Assembly: GCA_008017155.1 (NCBI GenBank)
Contig: SSGX01000037.1
Span: 49,101-113,100, forward strand
Reading direction: 5' to 3'
From: Neisseriales bacterium
Lineage (GTDB): Bacteria; Pseudomonadota; Gammaproteobacteria; Burkholderiales; UBA11063
DNA length: 64,000 nucleotides
Shown: positions 33,713-42,667 of the stretch, one piece after another
Layout of the letters: each line of letters begins with the position of its first letter
Position numbering within the stretch: position 1 is the first letter of the stretch
Program-made: the position numbers and the translations under genes
The notes under the pieces: generated by a model
What the model was told of the DNA's origin: nothing
Databases searched by the model: none
What the model saw: only the letters and a program-made list of their open reading frames with translations

Positions 33713-34369
33713 ATGAAGCAAGCTTATCTGTTTGAGGAGCTTTATAATGAAGAGCGGCTATCTGAGCCAGTAACGGATCTTCATTATTTTTCAGGGCTGG
33801 CGCTTGACTTTATAGCTGAATTATTGCTTGAAATTGATCGAGTTACTAAAAAGTCACCATTACGCCACATGCAAACCCCGGGAGGCTATCAAATGTCTGT
33901 CGCCATGACTAACTGTGGCGAAGTGGGCTGGATATCAGATAAATCTGGCTATAGATATTCAGAATTAGATCCATTAACTGGCTTAGCTTGGCCACAAATG
34001 CCACCGGTATTTAGACAATTGGCAAGTCTTGCTGCAACAAAAGCTGGTTATCCCTTATTTTCCCCTGATGCCTGTTTAATCAATCAATATTTACCGGGTG
34101 CTAAGATGTCGCTCCACCAAGATAAGGATGAGAAGGATTTTAGTGCACCGATAGTTTCAGTTTCACTTGGGGTTTCTGCGGTTTTCAAAATTGGTGGTAT
34201 GAAGAGAAGCGATAAGCTATTTACTATTCCGCTTCATCATGGTGATGTCGTGGTTTGGGGTAAATCCTTACGGCTTGCCTATCATTCAATATCACCGATA
34301 AAATCTGAGAATCATCCATTATTAGGGCAACGAAGGATAAATCTAACCTTTAGAAAGGCTTCATTTTAA
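33713..34369 (+). CDS. alkB: Alpha-ketoglutarate-dependent DNA repair dioxygenase AlkB
   Basis: The 218-residue protein has the 2-oxoglutarate/iron dioxygenase pattern: H-x-D in SLHQDKDE (~135-142), the distal His in AYHSISP and the oxoglutarate-binding arginines in GQRRINLTFR at the C terminus. The N-terminal FSGLALDF and GGYQMSVAMTNCGEVGWISD segments match AlkB. It removes alkyl lesions such as 1-methyladenine from DNA and RNA. It closes the photorepair operon, and the terminator at 34386 follows. Pairing with three photolyase-family genes points to a broad direct-reversal repair operon. Confidence 0.93.
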   Translation: MKQAYLFEELYNEERLSEPVTDLHYFSGLALDFIAELLLEIDRVTKKSPLRHMQTPGGYQMSVAMTNCGEVGWISDKSGYRYSELDPLTGLAWPQMPPVFRQLASLAATKAGYPLFSPDACLINQYLPGAKMSLHQDKDEKDFSAPIVSVSLGVSAVFKIGGMKRSDKLFTIPLHHGDVVVWGKSLRLAYHSISPIKSENHPLLGQRRINLTFRKASF

Positions 34370-34385
34370 CGGGGTGCTTATTATA

Positions 34386-34422
34386 AAGCTGGTGGTTTAA
34401 GTACTTAAAAACCACCAGCTTA
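34386..34422. terminator. Bidirectional terminator between alkB and ilvD
   Basis: AAGCTGGTGGTTT (34386-34398) pairs with AAACCACCAGCTT (34408-34422 region) around an AT-rich loop. Convergent transcription from alkB and ilvD ends here. Confidence 0.85.
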
Positions 34423-34428
34423 AATTTT

Positions 34429-36111
34429 CTAGATTAATTCATCAGTTATGCAACCTTCACTAGCCGTTTTCACATTTTTGATAAATTTTGCTAATGTTCC
34501 ACTTTTAACTCGATATTCAGGTGCAACCCATTGTTGCTTTCGTTTCTCAATTTCAGCATCTGAAATATTAACATTGATGCTATTTGTGTCTGCATCAATT
34601 GTAATTGAATCACCATCTTGAATAATAGCTAAATTTCCTCCAATCTGGGCTTCAGGAGTAATGTGTCCAACAATAAACCCATGTGAGCCACCGGAGAATC
34701 TTCCATCTGTAATCAATGCTACATCTTTACCAAGTCCAGCTCCCATTATTGCAGATGTAGGCTTTAACATTTCGGGCATTCCAGGTCCACCTTTTGGACC
34801 TTGATAACGGATTACTATTACATCACCTTTCTGAATCTGATTTTGTTTTAGAGCTTCAACCATTGCATCTTCATTATCAAAACATTTTGCATTACCTGTA
34901 AATCTTGTGCCTTCTTTTCCGGTTATTTTGGCAATTGCTCCTTCTGATGCGATATTGCCGTATAAAACCTGAATGTGCCCAGTCGATTTTATTGGTTCAC
35001 TGAGGTTTCTGATAATATCCTGACCTTCAGGTAAGGAGTTAACTTTTTTTAAATTCTCTTCAATGGTCTCGCCAGTTACCGTCAGGCAATCACCGTGTAA
35101 CAGTCCATTTTTTAGCATAAATTTCATAACAGATGGGATCCCACCGATTTGATTCAGATCACTCATCACATATTTACCACTTGGCTTTAAATCAGCAAGT
35201 AATGGAGTAGCTTTTGTTAAGCGATCTATATCCTTTAATGTAAAGTCTATCTTTGCAGTTTTGGCTATTGCAAGTAGGTGTAATACAGCATTAGTTGAAC
35301 CACCAAGTATCGTTACTAATCTAAATGCATTTTCAAAAGATTTTTTTGACAAGATATCACTTGGTTTTATATCTTTTTCTAGAAGATTTTTAATTGCTAG
35401 TCCAGCATTTTTGCATTCTTCTACTTTTTGTTGATCGGTTGCACCAAGTGAGGCACTATTTGGCAGTGATAATCCCAAAGCTTCAATTGCCGCTGCCATT
35501 GTATTTGCCGTGTACATACCACCACATGCGCCTGCACCCGGACAAGCATTACGAATTATTCCTTTTCTTTCTTCATCCGAAATCTTACCACTGATAAATT
35601 CTCCATATGCTTGAAACGCGGACACAACATCAAGCTGTTTACCATTGTAATTTCCAGCTTTTATTGTGCCGCCATAGATCATTAGAGATGGGCGATTAAG
35701 CCGAATCATTGCCATGACACATCCGGGCATATTTTTATCACAGCCAGGGATCGTAATTAAGCCATCATACCATTGTGCACTTACAATTGTCTCTATAGAG
35801 TCAGCGATTATTTCTCTTGATTGAAGCGAGAAGCGCATACCACTAGTACCCATTGATATTCCATCACTTACGCCAATTGTATTAAACCTCATCCCAACCA
35901 TATCATTTGCAGTAACGCCTTTTTTAACCTCGCTCCCCAAATCATATAAATGCATATTGCATGGGTTACCTTCATACCAGACACTACAAATGCCAATCTG
36001 TGGTTTATTAATATTTGCTTCCGTAAGTCCGGTTGCATAAAGCATTGCTTGTGATGCACCTTGAGAAATATCTTCGGTGATTACTGCACTAAATTTATTT
36101 TTCTTAGTCAT
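34429..36111 (-). CDS. ilvD: Dihydroxy-acid dehydratase
   Basis: The 560-residue enzyme converts dihydroxy-isovalerate and dihydroxy-methylvalerate to keto acids in valine, isoleucine and leucine synthesis. Iron-sulfur ligands are visible as the Cys residues in [13 protein letters not shown] and [29 protein letters not shown] and [23 protein letters not shown] are hallmarks of the IlvD/Edd family. Length is typical of the short bacterial form. The gene follows sua5 on the minus strand with a gap of about 25 bases, so both may come from the operator-bearing promoter at 37162-37191. AATGGAGATAAAT supplies the ribosome site. Confidence 0.95.
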   Translation of the reverse strand: MTKKNKFSAVITEDISQGASQAMLYATGLTEANINKPQIGICSVWYEGNPCNMHLYDLGSEVKKGVTANDMVGMRFNTIGVSDGISMGTSGMRFSLQSREIIADSIETIVSAQWYDGLITIPGCDKNMPGCVMAMIRLNRPSLMIYGGTIKAGNYNGKQLDVVSAFQAYGEFISGKISDEERKGIIRNACPGAGACGGMYTANTMAAAIEALGLSLPNSASLGATDQQKVEECKNAGLAIKNLLEKDIKPSDILSKKSFENAFRLVTILGGSTNAVLHLLAIAKTAKIDFTLKDIDRLTKATPLLADLKPSGKYVMSDLNQIGGIPSVMKFMLKNGLLHGDCLTVTGETIEENLKKVNSLPEGQDIIRNLSEPIKSTGHIQVLYGNIASEGAIAKITGKEGTRFTGNAKCFDNEDAMVEALKQNQIQKGDVIVIRYQGPKGGPGMPEMLKPTSAIMGAGLGKDVALITDGRFSGGSHGFIVGHITPEAQIGGNLAIIQDGDSITIDADTNSINVNISDAEIEKRKQQWVAPEYRVKSGTLAKFIKNVKTASEGCITDELI

Positions 36112-36136
36112 GATTATTTATCTCCATTAAAAGTGA

Positions 36137-37129
36137 TTAATCAATTATTTCTCTGTAATGTAGTGTGATTGCTCGATTTAAACGGTCATTGATAGCTAGC
36201 CAATCATTATTTAAAGGAGGTCTTTCTATCAAAATGACTTCACAAATTGACTCGTCGGCGATTCGTAATGCTTTATAGATTTCTCTTGAATAGATAACCG
36301 CTTCTGAATCAATTTGATAATTTTTTATAGATTCAAGAGTAAAAGGGGTATGATGAATTACGTAAGGTTCTGGATATTTTTCTTTAAGTTTTGAGAGTTC
36401 ATAAACATTCTTAAATGAAATGAGCTTTTTCCGAGGCGCGTAATGTTTGTCGTATTTCCCCGGAAATCTTATACTCTTATCCTGAATATCAATTATATCT
36501 ACTGGTTCGCTATTAAAACTTAGAATTTTTTCAAGCATTCCTTTACTAATTGGACCCGGTCTTAGAATAGTGCACGTCTTATGATCTCTTACATCTATTA
36601 TAGTTGACTCAATACCATGTTGACATCTTCCTCCATCAATAACCTCTATTTGGTTGTCAAATTCTGCAATTACATGACTAGCTTCAGTAGGACTGATTCC
36701 GCCAAATTTATTGGCAGAAGGTGCAGCTATTGGAACACCAAGTTGGTCTATGATTTGTTGTAGAAGTGGCTGGGCTGGCATCCTTATCGCAACAGAATCT
36801 TGTCCTCCAGTAATTGCAGCTGGTACACTCTCACTTTTTTTCAGCACTAGTGTAAGTGGACCTGGCCATAAAGAATTAGTCAGTAAACTAACATAGCTTG
36901 GTATCTCTTTGGCATAATTAGATAAATCATCAGCTTTTGCTATATGTATTATGAGTGGATGTTGTGTTGGACGATTTTTGATTCTATATACCAGATTTAT
37001 TGCTTCTGGCTTATTTATCGCACAGGCAAGTCCATATACTGTTTCTGTCGGAACTGCTACTATATTTCCGGATTCTAACAGGCTAACCGCTATTTCTACT
37101 AGTTGCGAATTATTTTTATTATCTTGCAT
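36137..37129 (-). CDS. L-threonylcarbamoyladenylate synthase, two-domain Sua5 type
   Basis: The 330-residue protein has an N-terminal YrdC domain (VPTETVYGLACAINKPEAINLVYRIKNRP, LWPGPLTLVLKK, VAIRMPAQPLL, AAPSANKFGGISPTEASHV) and a C-terminal Sua5 domain from about residue 200 (SIRFPGKYDKHYAPRKK...). It makes the threonylcarbamoyl-AMP used in t6A modification of tRNAs reading ANN codons. A second single-domain YrdC gene is present at 48361, so the window encodes two enzymes for one step. The gene is divergent from marR1, and an operator palindrome overlaps its predicted -35. Confidence 0.92.
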   Translation of the reverse strand: MQDNKNNSQLVEIAVSLLESGNIVAVPTETVYGLACAINKPEAINLVYRIKNRPTQHPLIIHIAKADDLSNYAKEIPSYVSLLTNSLWPGPLTLVLKKSESVPAAITGGQDSVAIRMPAQPLLQQIIDQLGVPIAAPSANKFGGISPTEASHVIAEFDNQIEVIDGGRCQHGIESTIIDVRDHKTCTILRPGPISKGMLEKILSFNSEPVDIIDIQDKSIRFPGKYDKHYAPRKKLISFKNVYELSKLKEKYPEPYVIHHTPFTLESIKNYQIDSEAVIYSREIYKALRIADESICEVILIERPPLNNDWLAINDRLNRAITLHYREIID

Positions 37130-37161
37130 TTATAAGTCTTGTAACAATTATTTATGACATT

Positions 37162-37191
37162 ATCATATCACAATAAAGTTGAAAATTCAAC
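37162..37191 (-). promoter_or_regulatory. Minus-strand promoter and operator site C1 of sua5-ilvD
   Basis: On the minus strand TTGAAT (37185-37190) and TATGAT (37162-37167) are 17 bases apart. The palindrome GTTGA-AAAT-TCAAC at 37178-37191 covers the -35 box. The layout is the same as at sites A and C2, which suggests control of sua5-ilvD by the same regulator. Confidence 0.65.
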
Positions 37192-37199
37192 AATAAAAA

Positions 37200-37247
37200 G
37201 TTGACAGTTCAACTTTAATTTGTTATATTAATGGTTGGTAGTTCAAC
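37200..37247 (+). promoter_or_regulatory. marR1-dabBA promoter with operator sites C2 and C3
   Basis: TTGACA (37201-37206) and TATATT (37224-37229) are 17 bases apart, with a TG before the -10. Palindrome C2 GTTGA-CAGT-TCAAC (37200-37213) covers the -35; palindrome C3 GTTGG-TAGT-TCAAC (37234-37247) lies at the start of transcription. Two sites flanking the promoter are typical of autorepression. Predicted transcription would start near 37236. Confidence 0.75.
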
Positions 37248-37251
37248 TAAT

Positions 37252-37707
37252 GTGGGATTGAAAGTGGAAGTTTGTAATCTAGATGCTGTTTTCATTGAGC
37301 TTCAGTCAGCGATTCAGAAAAGTAATAGACTCTTACAATTAAAGCTAAAAAAAGAATTTTTGAAAAGACGTTCTGTAATTTATCTTATTGCAATATTTCT
37401 TAACCAAGGAATAACGATGCAAGATCTTGCTCTTTTAATGCAAGTTGATAAGGGAACTATTACTAAAACTATTAAGTCATTATGTGCAGCAGGTGTGATA
37501 AAAAAATTACAAGATGAAAAAGATAAAAGGATCTGGCATCTTTATTCTGCAGACAATCTTGACGAATTTTATTTGGAAATAAATAGCCAATATAACCAAA
37601 TCTGTAGCTCTTTATTTAACAACTATTCGGAAGAAAAGATAGAGCTTTTAAAAAGCTATATAACTAGAATTACAAACAATATTAATGCATTGAAGTCGTT
37701 ACATTAA
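37252..37707 (+). CDS. MarR-family transcriptional regulator 1
   Basis: The ~150-residue winged-helix protein has the MarR DNA-recognition segment TMQDLALLMQVDKGTITKTIKSLCAAGVIKKLQDEKDKRIWHLYSAD, that is helix-turn-helix plus wing. An ATG at 37231 extends the frame but lies before the predicted transcription start (~37236), so I prefer a later start such as GTG 37252; TTG 37258 and GTG 37264 are alternatives and no ribosome site is clear. It resembles the second MarR at 47023 (shared ...DKRIWHL in the wing). Placed directly upstream of dabBA under three operator-like palindromes, it is the best candidate for the regulator that binds them. Confidence 0.83.
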   Translation: MGLKVEVCNLDAVFIELQSAIQKSNRLLQLKLKKEFLKRRSVIYLIAIFLNQGITMQDLALLMQVDKGTITKTIKSLCAAGVIKKLQDEKDKRIWHLYSADNLDEFYLEINSQYNQICSSLFNNYSEEKIELLKSYITRITNNINALKSLH

Positions 37708-37801
37708 TAGCCTGTTAATTATAGGCTGTAATTTTGTTTAGGATATCTTATGAAGATATTTGAAATTTACCTTAGAAAATAAATTTTCGATGGAGTGATA
37801 A

Positions 37802-40060
37802 ATGAATTTGCTTTTTACTTTACCTCTGATTTCATTAACTGGAGGGATACTGACTTTGATTTACCACTTTCGTAATCAAAGTACGAACCTTCTTACTAAT
37901 GTATTTATCCTCATTTCGTTCCTGCTCTCAGTGACACTTGTCAATTTTATTGGACATCCTCAATATATTGAGTTTCCATTCACTAACGTAATGGGTAAGT
38001 CATTATTTATAAAGCTACAAATCGATAATTTGAGTATCATTATGTTACTTTTAATTAACTTTGTGAGTTTCATAATCCATCGCTATGCAACTAGTTATCT
38101 AGCATCTGATGTAACTCATGGCAGATTTATGGCACAGTTATCGATACTAAGCGGGGCTGTATCACTCCTTGCACTTAGCGGAAACTTATTTACTGCCTTT
38201 CTTGCTTGGCAATTTGTTGGGTTTTCATTATATCTACTTCTAAATCATTATCATTACGATAGCAATGCTAATAAGGCAGCTAAGAAAAAATTTATAATTA
38301 ATAGAATCGGTGATTTTTGTTTCTTAAGTGCGGTAATTCTTTGCTACAAATTTTATGGTAACTCAGACTTTGATATCATAACTACAAATTATGCCGAGTT
38401 AAAAACTACTTTCATCGGAATGCACGTATCAGTAAATACTCTAATTGTTGTACTTGTGCTAATGGCTGTAATGACAAAATCGGCTCAGTTTCCTTTTCAT
38501 ATCTGGTTACCTGATACAATGCAAGCGCCAACTCCGGTTTCGGCAATAATGCATGCAGGTATTATTAACTCTGGAGGTTTCTTATTAACTAGAATTAGTC
38601 CTATGATTGCTGGGAACTTATTCCTGACTGATTTGATCTTTACAATCGGTATTATTACTTTTATTTGTGCCTCATTCTTTATTCTTACTCAATCAGATGT
38701 AAAAAAGCAGCTTGCCTATTCAACAATGGGACAAATGGGATTTATGATTATGCAGTGTGGGCTAGGTCTATATGCAGCTGCAATTTTTCATCTAATTGCC
38801 CATGGTTTTTTTAAGGCTTTCCTGTTTTTATCTGCGGGTAATAATCTCTTATATAAAGAGAAAAAGGCTGATCATCAGATGGCAAAAGTATTACTTAGCA
38901 TTATTTTTTCTCTAGTGATCCTTGCCGGATATTATTTCTACGTAAAAACAACTGGAAATTCATTAAACAGTAATTTAATTATGGCTATATTTATATCTAT
39001 AACGCTTGCGCAAATCCTGGCAGAAATATTTGTTATGCAGTTTAATCTTAGAAATAAGATTCTAGCAATAGCGGTTGTAGCTCTAGTTTTTGCCATGTAT
39101 ATGTTACTAGTTAATTCAACGGAAACTATTTTGTCTAATTATATTAACCTAAATATGCTTGATTCATACAAAGTTATAATTGGTTTAACTTTATTAATTG
39201 TTCAAATTGGAATTTGGTTAATTCCTTCGTGCACAAATATATTACCTGAGAAGCTTACGCTATGGGTTTATCATTTAAGCCGGAATAAATTATTTGTCGA
39301 AGATGGCTATCGCAAATACCTGCTTAATCCGTATCGCCATTTTGGTGATTATCTGAATAAAATTTTTTGTCAATATCATGAAGTATGCTTCATTTTATTG
39401 GCGTTTGTTGCCTCTTTCTATACTTATCTTGGTTTTTCCCATGGAGAAACTTTTGCAAGCCCTTATAATATCCTTATAAATCAGGTGATATATTTTGTCA
39501 TGCTTATTGCTGCAAATCGGGCATTAAATATTGACCGACTAAACTTGTATCTTTTTGTATCCCAGATTAGTTTAATAAATATTGGTTTATTTGGAACTGA
39601 GTCAATTGAAAAGAGTGTTGTACTTTTTCAAGTGATAAATTCTTTTTTAGTCTTTAGTTCGATAAATATCCTTCTTAGAGGTAGAAGTCGTGAAATCAGT
39701 GAACGAGTGGATAAAAACTTACTTAGTTTAAATAGTTCGTATTTTTCATTCTTACTATTTTTACTAATCGGGCTACCTGGAACAGCAAGCTTTATTTCGG
39801 AATTAAACATCTTACTGAGTCTAGCTAGTGATGATCTCATTTATATATTCCTGACTGGGGTTGGTTTCCTATTACTTGCAATTGCGATAATGCATGCATT
39901 ACAGGAGCACGTATTTAATAGTAAATCAATATTTTTACCTAAAAATATTTATCTTACCTCTGGGGAGCAGCTATTTATTTTATTCGCAATTTTGATAAAT
40001 ATATCCAGTGGTGTCTATCCTGACTGGCTGCTAAATCAACTTGAATGGTTTTTAAGGTAA
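37802..40060 (+). CDS. dabB: DabB-type (NuoL-like) proton-conducting subunit of an inorganic-carbon pump
   Basis: The 752-residue protein is an ion-translocating NADH-dehydrogenase-like subunit with about sixteen or more membrane helices. Antiporter motifs include FMAQLSILSGAVSLLALSGNLFTAFLAWQFVGFSLYLLLNHY, AQFPFHIWLPDTMQAPTPVSAIMHAGIINSGGFLL and AAIFHLIAHGFFKAFLFLSAGNNL. It is longer than usual DabB proteins (about 500-560 residues) because of an extra hydrophobic C-terminal third (~520-752). Paired with the dabA gene that overlaps its stop region, it should supply ion-gradient energy for bicarbonate/CO2 uptake. GGAGTGATAA is the ribosome site. Confidence 0.86.
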   Translation: MNLLFTLPLISLTGGILTLIYHFRNQSTNLLTNVFILISFLLSVTLVNFIGHPQYIEFPFTNVMGKSLFIKLQIDNLSIIMLLLINFVSFIIHRYATSYLASDVTHGRFMAQLSILSGAVSLLALSGNLFTAFLAWQFVGFSLYLLLNHYHYDSNANKAAKKKFIINRIGDFCFLSAVILCYKFYGNSDFDIITTNYAELKTTFIGMHVSVNTLIVVLVLMAVMTKSAQFPFHIWLPDTMQAPTPVSAIMHAGIINSGGFLLTRISPMIAGNLFLTDLIFTIGIITFICASFFILTQSDVKKQLAYSTMGQMGFMIMQCGLGLYAAAIFHLIAHGFFKAFLFLSAGNNLLYKEKKADHQMAKVLLSIIFSLVILAGYYFYVKTTGNSLNSNLIMAIFISITLAQILAEIFVMQFNLRNKILAIAVVALVFAMYMLLVNSTETILSNYINLNMLDSYKVIIGLTLLIVQIGIWLIPSCTNILPEKLTLWVYHLSRNKLFVEDGYRKYLLNPYRHFGDYLNKIFCQYHEVCFILLAFVASFYTYLGFSHGETFASPYNILINQVIYFVMLIAANRALNIDRLNLYLFVSQISLINIGLFGTESIEKSVVLFQVINSFLVFSSINILLRGRSREISERVDKNLLSLNSSYFSFLLFLLIGLPGTASFISELNILLSLASDDLIYIFLTGVGFLLLAIAIMHALQEHVFNSKSIFLPKNIYLTSGEQLFILFAILINISSGVYPDWLLNQLEWFLR

Positions 40061-40068
40061 TTGCTAAA

Positions 40069-42477
40069 ATGAAAAAAATTATTGAACAAATTAAAAAATA
40101 CATTCCTATAAACTGGCCGTTACAGAGTTTTATTGCTGTAAATCCATTATTTGATTTAACCACAGAATCAATCGATTCTGCGCTTTTGGCTGTATCTCGT
40201 TATACAGATATTAAAGGAACATTAAGGTTTGATGAATACCATCAATATTACCGGGATGGAAAGATCTCATTGGCAAATCTGGAGTTTGCTGTTAGCGAGT
40301 TTTCTATTGATAAGCACTGTCAGGATTATAAAGGGCTTATTCTTAAATCGCTAAGTAATCCTTTATTTCAGGAAGAATTAGAGAAAGTAGATGTATCTGT
40401 TCTAGATTTTTCTGTAAATTTATTTGCCAAGCGTGCTTTAGTTTATACTGAGAATGATAATCAAGTTAAACGACAAGTGGTTGCATTTTGTAATGATTTT
40501 TTTGATTTGGGGCAAGCCAAATGGAAGATGCCGATATCTGAAGATAGACTTTTTCCTGCATGGTTAAAATACTCGTGTATAGATGATCGGAGATTTGTAA
40601 AAATACTTAGAAATATTAGTGATCAGCCACTAGATGCTTTAACTGAGCTACTTTTAAGGCTTGGCATACCATTAACTAGTTGGTATGATTATCTTTCGAC
40701 CGTTGCATTCCAAATGCTTGGCTGGGCTTCAGTTATTAAATGGTTGGAATCACGCCCAGATAATCCATATTTTTCCAAAAAGGCTAATCTAGAAGACCTT
40801 CTAGCTATTTGGCTTGCGTATGAACTACTCTTAAAAGAGAAATATGCAATTACCTATGAGGAGGTTAAACTATCTGATAATAATTCAACAATTTGTGAAT
40901 TATTGAAAAATTATTCCTTACCTGAAGATGTAGCTAGTAAAATTAACAAGTTTCACCTAGGACTGATTTGGCAACGAGCTTATGAGCACTCATATCAGGA
41001 ACAGCTAATTAATCAGATTAAATCCGTCCCAAAAATTATCAATAATGCTAATCGTCCTAGTGCACAGGCAGTATTTTGTATTGATACTCGCTCAGAAGGG
41101 ATTCGCCGTCATTTTGAAAGCATGGGTAACTATCAGACCTATGGGTTTGCTGGCTTTTTTGGTGTAGGGTTTAAACTTGTTGATAACGAGACGCATAACT
41201 GTTCCTTACAGTGTCCTGCAATTGTAGTTCCAGACAAGACGTTGATAAATAAACCTGTAAAGAATAGCTTTTTACTAAACTCATGGAATCTTTTTGCTTC
41301 AGCCATAAATAAAAGTAAGTCGGGTTTTTTCTCTCCCTTTGTTCTTTTTGATGCAATAGGTGGGTGGTTTAGTACTACTTTACTTGGGAAAACATTTTTC
41401 CCTGAGCCTATCTATCGCTATGTTAAAGATTTACGTAAAAAGCTTGGAAAAAATGATGAGTTTTCTAATAAAAGCTTGGATGTATTTGCTAAAGACGGAG
41501 GTTTTACGCAGGCGGGGATTGCAGAAAGTTTGAGCTTTGTTTTTAAGGCTATTGGGCTTACAGAAAATTTTGCGCCATTTGTAATTATTGCTGGACATAA
41601 AGCCGAGAGTCAAAATAATCCTTTTCAATCTAGTCTTGACTGCGGCGCTTGCGGGGGGAATGGTGGGATTCCCAATGCAATAGCATTCTGTCAGGCAGCA
41701 AATAATTCTCAAGTTCGTAGAATCTTGTCTGAAAAATTTTCAATAAATATTCCAGATGATACAGTATTTATTAGTAGTTGTCATCTAACCACTACAGACG
41801 AGTTTGAATACTACAACTTGGATACTATGAGTAACCTCCAAGGGGATGAGTTTGTAAAAGTTAAATCAGATATTAATAGTGCCTGCCAACTACTTCGGCT
41901 TGAACGTATGATGATGCTTAATAATGATGATAGTCCACATATAAGACAAACGAATTGGGCGGAATTAATTCCTGAGATTGCTTTGGCTAATAATGCTGCT
42001 TTCATTATTGGACCACGTCAAATTACTGCAAATCTTCAGTTACAAAGAAGAACCTTTCTCCATTCATATGAGCCAGCAGAGGATAGTGATGGTAAAATAC
42101 TTTCTTTTATTCTGAACGCCCCTGTATTAGTTGGGCATTGGATTAATAGCCAATATTATTTCTCATCGACTGATCATGAGATTTATGGTAGTGGAAATAA
42201 AGCAATCCATAACGTAGTTGGTGGCTTTGGTGTAATGGAAGGTAACTTTAGTGACTTTAAAATTGGATTACCAATACAAAGTCTTAGTTGCCTTGATTCA
42301 AGGGTTCATGAGCCAATGCGATTACTTGTGGTTATTTATGCAAATCGTAATTTGGTCAATAGGATATTAGAGGAGTCTCCTACAGTAGCTAATATCTTTG
42401 ATGGGCGCTGGGCTCATTTAGTAGTAATTGATCCAGATGAAATTGCACTTGAAAATTGCGCAAAAGACCATAACTAA
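40069..42477 (+). CDS. dabA: DabA (DUF2309 / UPF0753) inorganic-carbon pump catalytic subunit
   Basis: The ~802-residue protein is a UPF0753/DUF2309 member related to beta-carbonic anhydrase. The likely zinc ligands are all present: Cys337 and Asp339 in AVFCIDTRSEG, His510 in IIAGHKAES and Cys525 in SSLDCGACGG. Their spacing matches the ligands known for Halothiobacillus DabA2. Other family motifs are INWPLQSFIAVNPLF and the C-terminal GHWINSQYYFSSTDHEIYGSGNKAIHNVVGGFGVMEG. DabA hydrates CO2 to bicarbonate vectorially when coupled to DabB. I choose ATG 40069 after AAGGTAATTGCTAAA; it lies eight bases after the dabB stop. Confidence 0.9.
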   Translation: MKKIIEQIKKYIPINWPLQSFIAVNPLFDLTTESIDSALLAVSRYTDIKGTLRFDEYHQYYRDGKISLANLEFAVSEFSIDKHCQDYKGLILKSLSNPLFQEELEKVDVSVLDFSVNLFAKRALVYTENDNQVKRQVVAFCNDFFDLGQAKWKMPISEDRLFPAWLKYSCIDDRRFVKILRNISDQPLDALTELLLRLGIPLTSWYDYLSTVAFQMLGWASVIKWLESRPDNPYFSKKANLEDLLAIWLAYELLLKEKYAITYEEVKLSDNNSTICELLKNYSLPEDVASKINKFHLGLIWQRAYEHSYQEQLINQIKSVPKIINNANRPSAQAVFCIDTRSEGIRRHFESMGNYQTYGFAGFFGVGFKLVDNETHNCSLQCPAIVVPDKTLINKPVKNSFLLNSWNLFASAINKSKSGFFSPFVLFDAIGGWFSTTLLGKTFFPEPIYRYVKDLRKKLGKNDEFSNKSLDVFAKDGGFTQAGIAESLSFVFKAIGLTENFAPFVIIAGHKAESQNNPFQSSLDCGACGGNGGIPNAIAFCQAANNSQVRRILSEKFSINIPDDTVFISSCHLTTTDEFEYYNLDTMSNLQGDEFVKVKSDINSACQLLRLERMMMLNNDDSPHIRQTNWAELIPEIALANNAAFIIGPRQITANLQLQRRTFLHSYEPAEDSDGKILSFILNAPVLVGHWINSQYYFSSTDHEIYGSGNKAIHNVVGGFGVMEGNFSDFKIGLPIQSLSCLDSRVHEPMRLLVVIYANRNLVNRILEESPTVANIFDGRWAHLVVIDPDEIALENCAKDHN

Positions 42478-42553
42478 TAACTAAGTTTGATTATATGCAT
42501 ATTTTGATAGTTTCTTCTTGTTTATAAGATTAATTAATCAAAGTATGCTGATA

Positions 42554-42583
42554 ATTGACATTTCAACTAAAGTTTGATAAAGT
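42554..42583 (+). promoter_or_regulatory. Promoter and operator site D of the ABC-HlyD-TolC operon
   Basis: TTGACA (42555-42560) and TAAAGT (42578-42583) are 17 bases apart. The palindrome ATTGA-CATT-TCAAC at 42554-42567 covers the -35 box; only its first base differs from the consensus. The ABC gene starts 85 bases further on. An alternative -10 (GATAAT at 42550-42555) would place the palindrome just downstream instead. Confidence 0.62.
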
Positions 42584-42667
42584 CATGCCTATCCTCCTGA
42601 TAGTTGTGATAGAGGGCGTGTTTAAATTTATGATAAATAGTATTATATAGTAAGCGAATTGGAAATT

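Noticed and set aside
37231..37251. ATG 37231 as the start of marR1
   Set aside because: It lies upstream of the predicted transcription start and inside the operator region; a later codon is more likely, although this depends on the promoter call.
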